Assembly: GCA_040839025.1 (NCBI GenBank)
Contig: JBFPJN010000004.1
Location: 124,001-188,000, forward strand
Length of the DNA: 64,000 nt
Direction: 5' to 3'
DNA from: Alphaproteobacteria bacterium LSUCC0719
Lineage (GTDB): Bacteria > Pseudomonadota > Alphaproteobacteria > Puniceispirillales > Puniceispirillaceae
Under the pieces are notes generated by a model, which did no database searches, was not told the DNA's origin, and saw only the letters and a program-made list of their open reading frames with translations. Position numbers and translations under genes: made by a program. Positions 1 through 8,486 of the stretch are shown here, piece after piece; within the stretch, counting starts at the first letter, position 1; the number at the start of each line of letters is the position of its first letter.

Positions 1-773
1 TCTCCGGCAAGCACATGAACCCGGATCAGCATCGTCATTTCATCACGCCGCATCAACGCATTGCCGGCACGCCGGCCTGTCAGGATTATTTCCGGAATAA
101 CGGCGAAATCACCCTGCAGAACCCGCACAACACCCTTCGTCAGGGCGGTGTAATCATAGGTGTCGTTGATCCGTGACAGGCGGGCCGGGTCTAGCGTCAC
201 ATCGGTGGCGCGGTTGGCGCTGACACCGGAATTGTGTTCGATGGCTGTGATGACAGTATTCATCACATCAACGGCCATGGGGCCTGCTGGAGCCGGAATA
301 TTCTCGGCAAGCGTGATGCGCGGTTTGAAGATGGTCATATTGACTGACCGCCGATGCAGGCAGGTGCCGCGTGGCAGATTGCCGACGGCGGCACGGATGC
401 TGACCTCGTAATGCTGACCGTCAATCACCTCATTGGTGATTGTATAGTCAAGAATGCGACTTGCAGGGCGGATCACGAAATGATCCTCAAGCGTGGTGTC
501 CGCCATCACGGCGGAAAACCCGTTGACGCTGGCCCCTCCCTCGAGCGCGGCAAGATAGAGCGCGTCTTCAAGCGCCAGCATGCGGGCTTCCTGCTCCATC
601 GCGGAATCAAGGATCACGGCCCGACCGGTTGTCTCGGTAAACCGAAAGGCGGCAGCCTGACCTGTCGAGGCACCAAGAACAAAGAACAGGCACGCCAGTA
701 GCGCAAGCAGCGGCACTTTGGCCAGGTCAAGCCAATGCCGCTGTTCAAGCCGTTCATAGAGATCCAGTATCAC
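1..773 (-). CDS. flgT: FlgT-like flagellar assembly protein, incomplete at window edge
   Basis: The minus strand is open from a GTG at 773 to the window edge, giving 257 residues with no stop. GGAG lies 7 bases before the GTG, and no ATG in this frame lies near it. The protein has one hydrophobic N-terminal segment (about residues 19-42, ending in an alanine-rich cleavage-like site) and then the order seen in FlgT: an 'EAMLALEDAL'-like helix, 'ADTT', and a Y-E-V-S-I-R-A-A-V strand. FlgT in Vibrio is a periplasmic protein that builds the H/T rings around the basal body. The gene lies 31 bases after an LPP20/FlgP-like lipoprotein gene, a pairing that supports the call. The C-terminal domain lies outside the window. 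Confidence is moderate because FlgT is poorly conserved. Confidence 0.62.
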   Translation of the reverse strand, partial: MILDLYERLEQRHWLDLAKVPLLALLACLFFVLGASTGQAAAFRFTETTGRAVILDSAMEQEARMLALEDALYLAALEGGASVNGFSAVMADTTLEDHFVIRPASRILDYTITNEVIDGQHYEVSIRAAVGNLPRGTCLHRRSVNMTIFKPRITLAENIPAPAGPMAVDVMNTVITAIEHNSGVSANRATDVTLDPARLSRINDTYDYTALTKGVVRVLQGDFAVIPEIILTGRRAGNALMRRDEMTMLIRVHVLAG

Positions 774-804
774 GACAATTCTCCGTCAGGCCGCTGCAAC
801 CCGT

Positions 805-1344
805 TCAGGCGATGCCGCGCGCGGTGCTGATCAGGTGGCCAATCATTTCCCGATCGATTTCGAGAACGATTTCATAGGTGTCTGACCCGGTCGGGTTGAT
901 CCGAACCGTGCGGGCGCCGCGAATGGTGCCCGACACAACACCGCGGAAGGTGTCGTTCTGAACCATCAGATCGATGACTGTGGTCGATGAATCAACCTGC
1001 AGACCGTGGATCTGCTCGGCAAGATCGCGCATCGCGGCCATGCGGGCCGAGCGGATCGCCATCAACCGTTTCTGGGCATCGGTACGTCCCGGCTGGGACG
1101 ACACAACCGCATAGCCAACAGCGGTCAGGGTTGGCACCTGCTCGGCGTTGGCGTCGAACACCTCCTGAACAGCGGCAAGCTGATCGGCAGCCGACATATT
1201 GGCTTTTACCCCGGCATCCGCCTTGCGTGTGCCGCCAATTGTCTCGCAGCCAGCGAAAGCCAGCGCCGCGACGCACAATGCGGCAGCGGTCAGCTTACGG
1301 TGTGGCAGTGATGCAAATACTACTCGTGACATGGCCCGTATCAT
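805..1344 (-). CDS. LPP20/FlgP-family flagellar outer-membrane lipoprotein
   Basis: This 179-residue lipoprotein precursor has a basic N-terminus, a hydrophobic stretch and the lipobox LAFAGC, so it should be diacylated at the Cys and placed in the outer membrane. The mature part has the LPP20 pattern: a variable region, then 'AVVSSQPGRTDAQKRLMAIR' followed by an A-A-M-R-D-L-A-E helix and a final strand pair. FlgP of Vibrio and Campylobacter belongs to this family and forms outer-membrane basal disks. The ATG at 1344 is preferred because CAGG sits 8 bases upstream and the signal peptide then has normal length; longer forms up to 1413 are open. It is followed by the FlgT-like gene, and the main flagellar operon starts divergently. 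Confidence 0.7.
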   Translation of the reverse strand: MIRAMSRVVFASLPHRKLTAAALCVAALAFAGCETIGGTRKADAGVKANMSAADQLAAVQEVFDANAEQVPTLTAVGYAVVSSQPGRTDAQKRLMAIRSARMAAMRDLAEQIHGLQVDSSTTVIDLMVQNDTFRGVVSGTIRGARTVRINPTGSDTYEIVLEIDREMIGHLISTARGIA

Positions 1345-1489
1345 CCTTTCGACCTGTTTTGCCCGGCGCATCGCCTGGGCAGATGATTGTGTGCCCCGAG
1401 ATGCAGATTTCATGCCATTGCGGGATTGTTGATCCTGAAGACAGCGTTATTTCGCTTAAAACCCCTGCTTTTGCGCGGTTTTTTTCGAT

Positions 1490-1505
1490 TGGCATGGAAC
1501 TTGCC
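1490..1505 (+). promoter_or_regulatory. Sigma-54 (-24/-12) promoter upstream of flhA
   Basis: TGGCATGGAACTTGCC matches the sigma-54 consensus TGGCACG-N4-TTGCA with GG at 1491-1492 and GC at 1503-1504, exactly ten bases apart. Transcription would start near 1516, giving a leader of about 200 bases before flhA. Alphaproteobacteria such as Caulobacter use sigma-54 with an FlbD-type activator for middle and late flagellar genes, so the location is sensible. Activator sites were not identified. Confidence 0.65.
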
Positions 1506-1601
1506 TTACTTCCTTCGCGAATAAAAAGGCGCGGTGGCGTCATGGGCTGGCCCCAGCCGGAACCCGAAGACAGACAGTTTTACAAAGGCCAATAAAAACA
1601 G

Positions 1602-1709
1602 ATGTTTGAGCTTGAGATTACAAAGGTGTTACGCGATGCGGGCGCAGCCGCCAGCCGGCGCTGGAATTTTGACACCCGTCATGGGCTCGACACAGGACGG
1701 CAGGGGTAA
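1602..1709 (+). CDS. Possible 35-residue upstream ORF before flhA
   Basis: An ATG at 1602 opens a 35-codon frame whose TAA (1707-1709) falls seven bases before the flhA start, overlapping the flhA ribosome-binding site (AGGGGT). The peptide begins MFELEITKVL and has no recognisable domain. The only Shine-Dalgarno-like sequence (AAAGG) is about 13 bases away, which is weak. If translated it could couple translation to flhA, but it may be chance. Confidence 0.25.
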   Translation: MFELEITKVLRDAGAAASRRWNFDTRHGLDTGRQG

Positions 1710-1715
1710 CGCGTC

Positions 1716-3821
1716 ATGGAAATGACACTTCAGCGACTGGGATTGGACAATTGGAAGAATGTGGCAAGTGGTGCGGTGCTGCCAATCGGCATCCTGGCGC
1801 TTGTCGCGATGATGGTGCTGCCACTTCCGGTATTCCTTCTTGATACCTTCTTTGTGTCCAACATTCTTGTCTCGCTGTTGATCCTGATGGTGGCGATGCA
1901 CACCCAGCGCCCACTGGATTTTTCATCGTTCCCCAGCCTGCTGCTGATCGCCACCGTGCTGCGACTTGGCCTGAATGTGGCCTCGACCCGGGTGGTACTC
2001 AGCGAGGGACATAATGGTCCCGATGCGGCCGGCAAGGTCATCGAGGCGTTTGGCGAGTTTGTCATTTCCGGCAATTACGCTGTCGGTATTTTTGTCTTCA
2101 TCATTCTGATCATCATCAATCTGGTGGTCGTGACACGCGGTGCCGGCAGGGTATCCGAGGTGTCCGCCCGCTTCACTCTGGACGCCATGCCGGGCAAGCA
2201 GATGGCGATTGATGCCGATCTGAATGCCGGAATTCTGACCAATGAAGAGGCAAAGCGCCGACGCGAGGAAATTGCCGAGGAGGCCGATTTCTATGGCGCG
2301 ATGGACGGTGCCTCGAAATTCGTCAAGGGCGATGCGGTAGCGTCGATCCTGATCCTGGTAATCAACATTGTCGGTGGCCTGATCATTGGTCTGTCGCAAC
2401 ATGATCTGCCAGTCGATGTGGCGGCTGAAAACTATGTTCTGCTGTCGATTGGCGATGGTCTGGTCGCCCAGATCCCGTCGCTTCTTCTGGCCATTTCCAC
2501 TGCCATCATCGTCACCCGTGTGTCGGCAACGCATGATATGGCTGAAAATATCGGCAAGCAGGTCAGCCTGTCACGCGCCTGGATCCCCGTGGCCGGCGTT
2601 CTGATGCTGATCGGGTTTGTTCCCGGCATGCCGAATATCATGTTTCTTGCCGCGGCGCTTGTCGCGGCCGGGGCCGGATACTGGTCCTACATGCGCGAGA
2701 AGCTGGCAGCCGCGGGACCAGCACCGGACAGCGCGCAGGCCGAGGAAGAAGACGCACGCCCTGACCAGATCAATCTTGACGAGATTGCCGACAACGCGCC
2801 GATCTCGGTCCAGCTTGGCTACGGGCTGATCGATCTTGTCGAGGAAGATGGAAGCGGCGCACTGACAAGCCGCATCACCGGCATTCGCCGGCAGGTATCG
2901 CGCGAACTTGGCTTTGTGATCCCGCCAGTGCGGATCCGCGATGATCTGACGCTTGATGCCAATGGCTATCGCATCCGGATCGGTGCCACCATTGTCGGCG
3001 AAGACAAAATCTATCCTGATCGCAAACTGGCAATCCCCGGGGACAACGCCCAGGTCAAGCTCGACGGCATCGAGGTCAAGGACCCGTCATTCGGAATGGA
3101 TGCCATCTGGATTCCGACCCAGGCGCAACCGGAGGCCGAAGCACGGGGCTATGTGGTCGTACATGCCGAATCCGTCATGGCGACACATCTGTCACAGGTG
3201 CTGCAGAAATATGCCAGCCAGCTTGTCGGCCAGGATGATGTTCAGGGGCTGCTGGACAATCTGGCCCAGTCGGCACCGCATCTTGTTGAATCGGTGGTGC
3301 CAAAGCTGGTGCCGCTGCATAATCTGACGGCCATCCTGCGGGTGCTGCTTGACGAGCGGGTGCCGATCAGCGACCTGCGGAGCATCCTTGAAAATCTGCC
3401 GCCGCTGGCCGCACGCAATCTGAGCGCCATGGAGACAGCCGAGGCACTTCGCCCGGGTCTGGCCCCGCTGCTGATCCAGCAGATTGCGCCGCTCAACCAG
3501 GCACTGCCGGTGATCACGCTGGATTCCGATCTCGAACATATGTTGATCACCATGGTCCGCCAGAGTGGCGAGGAAGGGCTGATCCTGGACAACAATCTTG
3601 CCGAACAGCTGCTTCGCAAGATTTCGGAAAGCTCGGAAGCACTCAGCGCACAGGGACGGCAAGCCGTCATGGTTGTATCACCCGCCATCAGGCGTCAATT
3701 CTCGCAGCTGGTGCGCCAGCATATCGAAGACATGGCCGTACTGGCCTTCACCGAACTTCCGGACAGCCGGAAGATCGAAGTCGTTGCCACAATCAGTGGT
3801 GATGCCGGCAACGCCGGCTGA
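1716..3821 (+). CDS. flhA: FlhA, flagellar type III export gate protein
   Basis: This 701-residue protein has the normal FlhA length and order: about eight membrane helices in the first 330 residues with the conserved cytoplasmic FHIPEP loop (around 'RVSEVSARFTLDAMPGKQMA' and 'ADLNAGILTNEEAKRRREEI'), then a cytoplasmic domain binding chaperone-substrate complexes. It forms the nonameric gate of the flagellar export apparatus and couples proton flow to export. The ATG at 1716 has AGGGGT about 8 bases upstream. flhF, flhG and fliA follow, a common flagellar operon order. Confidence 0.97.
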   Translation: MEMTLQRLGLDNWKNVASGAVLPIGILALVAMMVLPLPVFLLDTFFVSNILVSLLILMVAMHTQRPLDFSSFPSLLLIATVLRLGLNVASTRVVLSEGHNGPDAAGKVIEAFGEFVISGNYAVGIFVFIILIIINLVVVTRGAGRVSEVSARFTLDAMPGKQMAIDADLNAGILTNEEAKRRREEIAEEADFYGAMDGASKFVKGDAVASILILVINIVGGLIIGLSQHDLPVDVAAENYVLLSIGDGLVAQIPSLLLAISTAIIVTRVSATHDMAENIGKQVSLSRAWIPVAGVLMLIGFVPGMPNIMFLAAALVAAGAGYWSYMREKLAAAGPAPDSAQAEEEDARPDQINLDEIADNAPISVQLGYGLIDLVEEDGSGALTSRITGIRRQVSRELGFVIPPVRIRDDLTLDANGYRIRIGATIVGEDKIYPDRKLAIPGDNAQVKLDGIEVKDPSFGMDAIWIPTQAQPEAEARGYVVVHAESVMATHLSQVLQKYASQLVGQDDVQGLLDNLAQSAPHLVESVVPKLVPLHNLTAILRVLLDERVPISDLRSILENLPPLAARNLSAMETAEALRPGLAPLLIQQIAPLNQALPVITLDSDLEHMLITMVRQSGEEGLILDNNLAEQLLRKISESSEALSAQGRQAVMVVSPAIRRQFSQLVRQHIEDMAVLAFTELPDSRKIEVVATISGDAGNAG

Positions 3822-3856
3822 TCCAGAGGCAAGACAGGACAAAGAGGGAGTTTGTC

Positions 3857-5026
3857 ATGACCACCATCACAGTCACCGCCGCCGACACGGCACAGGCCAT
3901 GGACAAGATTGTCGAGCGGCTTGGCGAGGATGCCTTGATCCTCGAGACAGTGAAACGCAACGGCCGGATCGAAATGGTTGCGACCGACGATCCGGAGGAT
4001 TCCATGTCTCCGGCGACACCGGATGTACAGCCACCAGCCGCACCGCGCGCGCCGTTGGATCTTGAGATTGGTGGCGGTTCGGCCTTTACCGACCTGTTTG
4101 ACCAGCAGATGATCAGCCGCGTCCGTGACCGTGACACCAAACAGACAAGCGCCGCCGAAAATCTGGCCGGAAGGGCCATTGAAGCCGCGGACAATCTTGA
4201 GGTTCTGACCGAATTGAAAAGCATCAAACGGATGCTGAAAGGCATGATGATCACGCGCCCCGAAGGGCTCGACATCTCGTTTGGTCACTCGGCGCCGGTG
4301 CGCCTCCATCAGGCTGGCTTTTCACCACAGGCGATCCAGGCAATGCACCATTATATGGCCGGGCTTGACGATGATGAGGCTGTCGTAGCCTTTATGGACG
4401 CGCTTGCCCGCAAAGTGGTGCATACGGATGTCGATTCCCTGTTCGGTTCGCGTCTGGTGCTTGTTGTTGGCAGTTCAGGGACCGGCAAGACGACGCTGGC
4501 CACCAAGATAGCCGCCTATTTCAAAGAACAGGGCATTTCCGAGCGGATGACGCTTGCCGCGGCCACCGGCCCGGGTGTCAGTGTGAATGAAGACATCAAA
4601 TCCTATGCAAGGCTGCTCAACATGCGATCGCTGCAATGTGGCATCGGTGAATTGAAGGTGGCGATTCAGGAAACAAGCAATCGGATGATCGTCGATATCA
4701 ACGCAACCCCGGAAGATGCCGAGGAAGCGGTGCGCGATGTGGTCAGGGTGCTTGGCGCTCACAAGGTGACCGTGGTTCAGGCCATTCCTGGAGGCAGCAG
4801 CGCGACAATGATTTCCCATCAATGCCGTCAATATGGCGGTCTGAAACCAATGATTGCCCTGACAAAGCTTGATGAATGCGAAGCCATGCCGGCAGAATTG
4901 TCGGCGCTTGCGCTTGAAGGGTGGGGTGTCGGGTTGCTGACAGGCACAAAAGCCATCGTCGGGGGAATTGCAATTGCGACCACGCCGATCTTGGCGCAGT
5001 ATCTGCGTGAAAACGCAGACCACTGA
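3857..5026 (+). CDS. flhF: FlhF, SRP-type GTPase for flagellar placement (degenerate motifs)
   Basis: This 389-residue protein has the FlhF layout: an N-terminal B domain with an acidic/proline linker (about 1-115), an N domain, and a G domain with P-loop GSSGTGKTT (about 205-213) and base-specificity motif TKLDE (about 336-340). FlhF marks the pole or site of flagellar assembly and works with FlhG. The segment where SRP GTPases have DTYR reads 'ATGPGVSVNEDIKSYA', and the DTAGR (G3) position reads D-I-N-A-T-P (about 280-285), so hydrolysis may be altered. It lies 35 bases after flhA and 41 before flhG. Confidence 0.93.
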   Translation: MTTITVTAADTAQAMDKIVERLGEDALILETVKRNGRIEMVATDDPEDSMSPATPDVQPPAAPRAPLDLEIGGGSAFTDLFDQQMISRVRDRDTKQTSAAENLAGRAIEAADNLEVLTELKSIKRMLKGMMITRPEGLDISFGHSAPVRLHQAGFSPQAIQAMHHYMAGLDDDEAVVAFMDALARKVVHTDVDSLFGSRLVLVVGSSGTGKTTLATKIAAYFKEQGISERMTLAAATGPGVSVNEDIKSYARLLNMRSLQCGIGELKVAIQETSNRMIVDINATPEDAEEAVRDVVRVLGAHKVTVVQAIPGGSSATMISHQCRQYGGLKPMIALTKLDECEAMPAELSALALEGWGVGLLTGTKAIVGGIAIATTPILAQYLRENADH

Positions 5027-5067
5027 GCCAGGCGCAGGAGCATAGAAAACAGGGAGACTCGGCTGAT

Positions 5068-5868
5068 ATGGCAAGGTCGATTGTGGTCGCGAGTGGCAAA
5101 GGCGGCGTAGGCAAAACCAGCATTTCGGTGAATCTCGGGCTTGCCATGGCACGCCAGGGACGCCGCACCGTTCTTCTCGATGCCGATTTTGGCATGGCAA
5201 ATGCACACATCCTGATTGGCGCCAACCCGCAGAAGTTCATCATGGACGCGATGGATGGCGACGTACCGATGTCAGAGGTGCTGTGTGACGCACCTCATGG
5301 CATGAAATTCATTTCGGGTGGGACAGGTTTGCTGGAGATGCTTAATCTCGAAAAAACAAAGCGCTACCAAGCCATTCGCATGGTCGATGAGTTGCGCGAC
5401 CAGACCGAGATCCTGATTGCCGATGCACCTGCCGGCGCCTCGGACAGCTCGGTATCCTTTGTTGCCGCCGCCGACCATGTTGTGATCGTTCTGGTGGGCG
5501 AGCCGACAAGCTTTCTCGATGCCTATTCGATGATCAAGGCGGCAAGTCTTGAGTCAAATGTGAAAAATTTCTGCATCGTCGTGAACATGGCCCGCAACGC
5601 CGAAGAGGCCCGCCAGCATTTCGAAAAATTCAACCAGACAGCGACACGCTTTCTGGATGTGAATCTGACATTTTCCGGGTGGCTGCCCCTGTCTGAGCGG
5701 ATGCGACGTGCGGTTGTGAAGCGGCGTCCGATCGGTCTTGACGGGACGGACTTGCCGGAAAATATCGCCTTTCAGAAGATTTCAAAATCGGTCCTTGCAT
5801 CACCGCGAAACCTTCATGGCGGCATCCGTTTCTTTGCTGATGAGGAGGCAGCCCTGGCTGGAACCTGA
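5068..5868 (+). CDS. flhG: FlhG (FleN), MinD-like ATPase controlling flagellar number
   Basis: This 266-residue ParA/MinD-family ATPase has a deviant Walker A, KGGVGKTS, at residues 11-18, a switch segment LLDADFGMANAH, and a later ADAPAG. FlhG limits flagellar number and stimulates FlhF GTPase activity at the membrane. The usual N-terminal Q-A-x-x-L activation helix of FlhG is absent: the protein starts directly with the first beta strand (MARSIVVASG), as in short alphaproteobacterial forms. It sits between flhF and fliA, and the fliA ATG follows two bases after its stop. Confidence 0.92.
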   Translation: MARSIVVASGKGGVGKTSISVNLGLAMARQGRRTVLLDADFGMANAHILIGANPQKFIMDAMDGDVPMSEVLCDAPHGMKFISGGTGLLEMLNLEKTKRYQAIRMVDELRDQTEILIADAPAGASDSSVSFVAAADHVVIVLVGEPTSFLDAYSMIKAASLESNVKNFCIVVNMARNAEEARQHFEKFNQTATRFLDVNLTFSGWLPLSERMRRAVVKRRPIGLDGTDLPENIAFQKISKSVLASPRNLHGGIRFFADEEAALAGT

Positions 5869-5870
5869 TC

Positions 5871-6593
5871 ATGCGCAACCAGTATCTGGAACAGAAACCC
5901 GACGTTGAAGAGCTGATCACCAGCCATATGGAGCTGGTGCGCCAGATCGCGTGGCACATGCGCGGATCGGTACATGCCTCAACGGAAATCGAGGATCTGA
6001 TCCAGATTGGCTATTACGGGCTGGTGACAGCAGCGCAGAACTACACACTGCGCGAGGGCGCAACCTTCGCCAGCTATGCCGGAATTCGCATTCGGGGCGC
6101 AATTGTCGATTTCCTGCGCAAAAATTCCAATCTCTGCCGAACCACCATCGAGATGCAGAAAAAGGCCAACAGGGCCGAACGCGAACTGCAATCCAGACAT
6201 GGGCGCAAGCCGACCACGACCGAGATGGCCAGCGAGATGGGCATTTCAGAAACCGAAATGCAGGAATGGGAACAGGCGTTCCAGGCCAACGTCCATCAAT
6301 CGCTGGACAGCGTTTACGATGAATTTTCCATCTGGTTTGTGTCATCTGAAAACACACCGGAGGACAATATCAATGAAGAAGAGCTTCACGCCCAACTCAA
6401 GGAAGCGCTTCGCACCCTGCCTGAGCGTGAGGCGCTGGTCATACAGCTCTATTATGTCGAAGAGTTGAATGTCTATGAGATTGCCGAAGTGCTGGAAGTT
6501 ACGACAGGCCGGGTATCACAGATCAAGAAGGCTGCCGTGACCCGGTTGCGGGAATTCCTGCAGGGTCGTGAAAGCCTGCTGATTGCCGGTTGA
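5871..6593 (+). CDS. fliA: FliA, flagellar sigma factor (sigma-28 type)
   Basis: This 240-residue group 3 sigma factor has region 2 ('DLIQIGYYGLVTAA', then 'FASYAGIRIRGAIVDFLRK'), region 3 ('GRKPTTTEMASEMGISETEM') and a region 4 helix-turn-helix ('NVYEIAEVLEVTTGRVSQI'). These are the hallmarks of FliA/WhiG-type sigma factors that read late flagellar promoters. The ATG is two bases beyond the flhG stop, so translation is probably coupled. No anti-sigma factor FlgM gene is visible nearby. Confidence 0.93.
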   Translation: MRNQYLEQKPDVEELITSHMELVRQIAWHMRGSVHASTEIEDLIQIGYYGLVTAAQNYTLREGATFASYAGIRIRGAIVDFLRKNSNLCRTTIEMQKKANRAERELQSRHGRKPTTTEMASEMGISETEMQEWEQAFQANVHQSLDSVYDEFSIWFVSSENTPEDNINEEELHAQLKEALRTLPEREALVIQLYYVEELNVYEIAEVLEVTTGRVSQIKKAAVTRLREFLQGRESLLIAG

Positions 6594-6602
6594 CGACGAC
6601 CG

Positions 6603-7013
6603 ATGGGCGGCGACTGGCATCAGACAGACCAGATCGTGATGGCGGTTCAGACGGCCGAACTGCGCCAGGCGGGAGTCAATCACGCGCCTGAACTGCACCT
6701 GTCCTGCAACCTTGTTTCGATTGCACGCGGGCAATGCCTGCTGACACTCGTTGAACGTGACACCGCCGCCGGGACGCAGATCGGCAGCCTTGTGATAGAG
6801 GTCGACCGTCCGATGATGCGTGGCTCTGCCGGGATCCCGACAGCTTTGTTTGCGTCAATATGCGAACGGGTGGCGGCAACACCGCCCCGCCCCGTCTCGC
6901 TGACCCTTGATCTTGACACGCAGCTGGCTGTCAGCATCAAGGGCGATCTGCGGATCGATGCCGAAAAGACAATCGGCATTCAAGACATGGCTGTCAGCCT
7001 GCCGCTGAAATAA
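6603..7013 (+). CDS. Hypothetical protein at the end of the flagellar operon
   Basis: This 136-residue protein starts 9 bases after fliA. I do not recognise it. It has no signal peptide or membrane segment; predicted character is mixed alpha/beta with 'LHLSCNLVSIARGQCLLTLVE' strands in the middle and 'VSLTLDLDTQLAVSIKGDLRI' near the end. Its position suggests a flagellar or chemotaxis-related role, but that is only context. The first ATG (6603) lacks a clear Shine-Dalgarno sequence and the one at 6639 is an alternative. Confidence 0.6.
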   Translation: MGGDWHQTDQIVMAVQTAELRQAGVNHAPELHLSCNLVSIARGQCLLTLVERDTAAGTQIGSLVIEVDRPMMRGSAGIPTALFASICERVAATPPRPVSLTLDLDTQLAVSIKGDLRIDAEKTIGIQDMAVSLPLK

Positions 7014-7107
7014 CCGTCACAATTTTACAGATGTCCGGCATGCTGGCCTGCCACCGGCAGACCCGATGATCAGGCCGGCAGGCGGACCGCTTGTCAGCCC
7101 CGCGATG

Positions 7108-7887
7108 TTAGCCGATCAGCCGTTTTGTCACGTCGGCGGCAGACTGCATCAGCCTGCTTGAGGCGCTGAAGGCCTGTTGTGACTTCATCAGTTTCGTCAA
7201 CTCGTCGGTGATGTTGGTGTTCGAAGCCTCGAGATGCCCCTGGATCACCTGACCAAAACTCTGGGTCATCGGGTTGCCAATGATCGGCGGACCTGATTTT
7301 TCAGTATCCTTGAAATGACCACTACCGATGGCTTGCAGGCCACCGAGATTGGCGAATCTGGCCAGCCCCACCTTGCCATTTTCGAAAATACGGCCATCGC
7401 CGTAAGTCAGCTTGATTGATCCGTCATTGGCAATCGTGATGGTATCAAGAAGCGTCTGCCGTCCCTGATCATCCACCAGCATCGGTGGAATCACGATCGG
7501 ATCGCCATTGGCATTGACCACCTGCTTCTTGTCCAGCGTGACAAGCGTGCCATCGACTTCAAGCATGAACGACCCATCACGGGTAAAGGTGACTTCGTTA
7601 TCCTCGGGATGTCTGGTGACAAACATGCCATCACCGCTGACGGCGATATCCAGCGAATTGTTCGTTACCTGCAGGGATCCCTGCTTGCTGTCCTGGCGGC
7701 GTGGCTGCTCATGAATCACGCCATATCCGACATTCAGCCCGGGAATGGGAATATCCTCAGCATAGGAATCAAGAAAACTGCCGTCGCTGCGTTTGAACCC
7801 GGTCGATCCGGAATTCGCTATATTGTTGGAAATGATGGCGATATCGGTAGTTGCCATCTTCATTGCGTTGCGAATCGTCGAAATCAT
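7108..7887 (-). CDS. flgF: Flagellar rod protein, FlgF/FlgG family
   Basis: This 259-residue protein has both family ends: the N-terminal 'DIAIISNNIANSGSTGFKRS' rod motif and a C-terminal 'LEASNTNITDELTKLMKSQQ' helix, with the beta-rich D1 region between them. Such proteins form the proximal or distal rod of the basal body. The ATG at 7887 is chosen because GAGGG lies 6 bases upstream and the N-terminus then aligns with the family; a longer form to 7938 is open but atypical. It stands alone on the minus strand, convergent with the fliA operon. FlgF is favoured over FlgG on length, without certainty. Confidence 0.85.
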   Translation of the reverse strand: MISTIRNAMKMATTDIAIISNNIANSGSTGFKRSDGSFLDSYAEDIPIPGLNVGYGVIHEQPRRQDSKQGSLQVTNNSLDIAVSGDGMFVTRHPEDNEVTFTRDGSFMLEVDGTLVTLDKKQVVNANGDPIVIPPMLVDDQGRQTLLDTITIANDGSIKLTYGDGRIFENGKVGLARFANLGGLQAIGSGHFKDTEKSGPPIIGNPMTQSFGQVIQGHLEASNTNITDELTKLMKSQQAFSASSRLMQSAADVTKRLIG

Positions 7888-7922
7888 GATGTCCCTCGTC
7901 GGCTTTTGACCGGGATAACTAT

Positions 7923-7938
7923 TCAAATTCCATACCAA
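7923..7938 (-). promoter_or_regulatory. Weak sigma-54-like site upstream of the rod gene
   Basis: On the minus strand TGGTATGGAATTTGAA resembles TGGCACG-N4-TTGCA; the GG is kept, but GC of the -12 element is GA. A start near 7911 would give a short leader before the ATG at 7887. The -12 mismatch makes this a tentative call. Confidence 0.3.
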
Positions 7939-8101
7939 TTCGCTGCGTTTTGATGTTTTTTCCCGCTTTGACCGCGCCCTGTGGCCATTTGCCGAGGTTA
8001 CAGGTTGCGATTCCGGTCAGAAATGGCATCATAAGAGGCATCTAATTTATTTCTTCAGCGGGACGAGGGCCCGCAGCTGGCGGTGTGCGGAGTGGTCTGA
8101 G

Positions 8102-8473
8102 ATGTCGGGTAATGCATTAGTTCCGGTGAATCCGACGCGCCCTCCGGCTATCAGGCGCGCCTCTCCGCGCTATAATCTGGTGTCCGAGAATGTGACATTC
8201 ACCAGCCGCGACGATGTCCGCGAACGCCTTCCTGACATTCTCGGCAAGGCGCTGGCACTGATCTGGCTGGACAAGAAATTTTCCGACATGTTTGCCCGCA
8301 ACCCGCAAGCCGTTCTTGAGGCCGAGGGCATTTTTCTGCCTGAAAACATGGCCATTGAGTTCCAGAAGCCCGGCACCGACAGGCCGCGGATCGTCGTGTA
8401 TGAAAAGCGGCCAAACTCCAATTTCAAGCTTCGCGTCCTGTATCTGCAGCTTGTGATGATGGCAGGTCGCTAA
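8102..8473 (+). CDS. Unknown protein with an NHLP (nitrile-hydratase-like leader) region
   Basis: This 123-residue protein has GGAG nine bases before the ATG. No enzyme family is recognised. The middle (about 45-100) follows the pattern of nitrile hydratase alpha-like leader peptides: 'ALIWLDKKFSDMFARNPQAV' then L-E-A-E-G-I-F-L-P-E and a hydrophobic 'RIVVYEK' strand. The N-terminus is proline- and arginine-rich and the C-terminus lacks the Cys/Ser/Thr-rich core of a modified peptide. The next gene starts within 13 bases, so the two are probably cotranscribed. The NHLP resemblance is pattern recognition by eye. Confidence 0.6.
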   Translation: MSGNALVPVNPTRPPAIRRASPRYNLVSENVTFTSRDDVRERLPDILGKALALIWLDKKFSDMFARNPQAVLEAEGIFLPENMAIEFQKPGTDRPRIVVYEKRPNSNFKLRVLYLQLVMMAGR

Positions 8474-8486
8474 GGTGACATCAGCG

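Larger units (their letters stand above)
1345..1715. other. Divergent intergenic region between FlgP-like and flhA
   Basis: About 370 bases lie between the two divergent starts. The region holds a sigma-54-type promoter (1490-1505) pointing at flhA and a possible 35-codon upstream reading frame (1602-1709). I see no clear promoter for the leftward lipoprotein gene. Overlapping longer open frames here have poor coding character. Confidence 0.6.
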
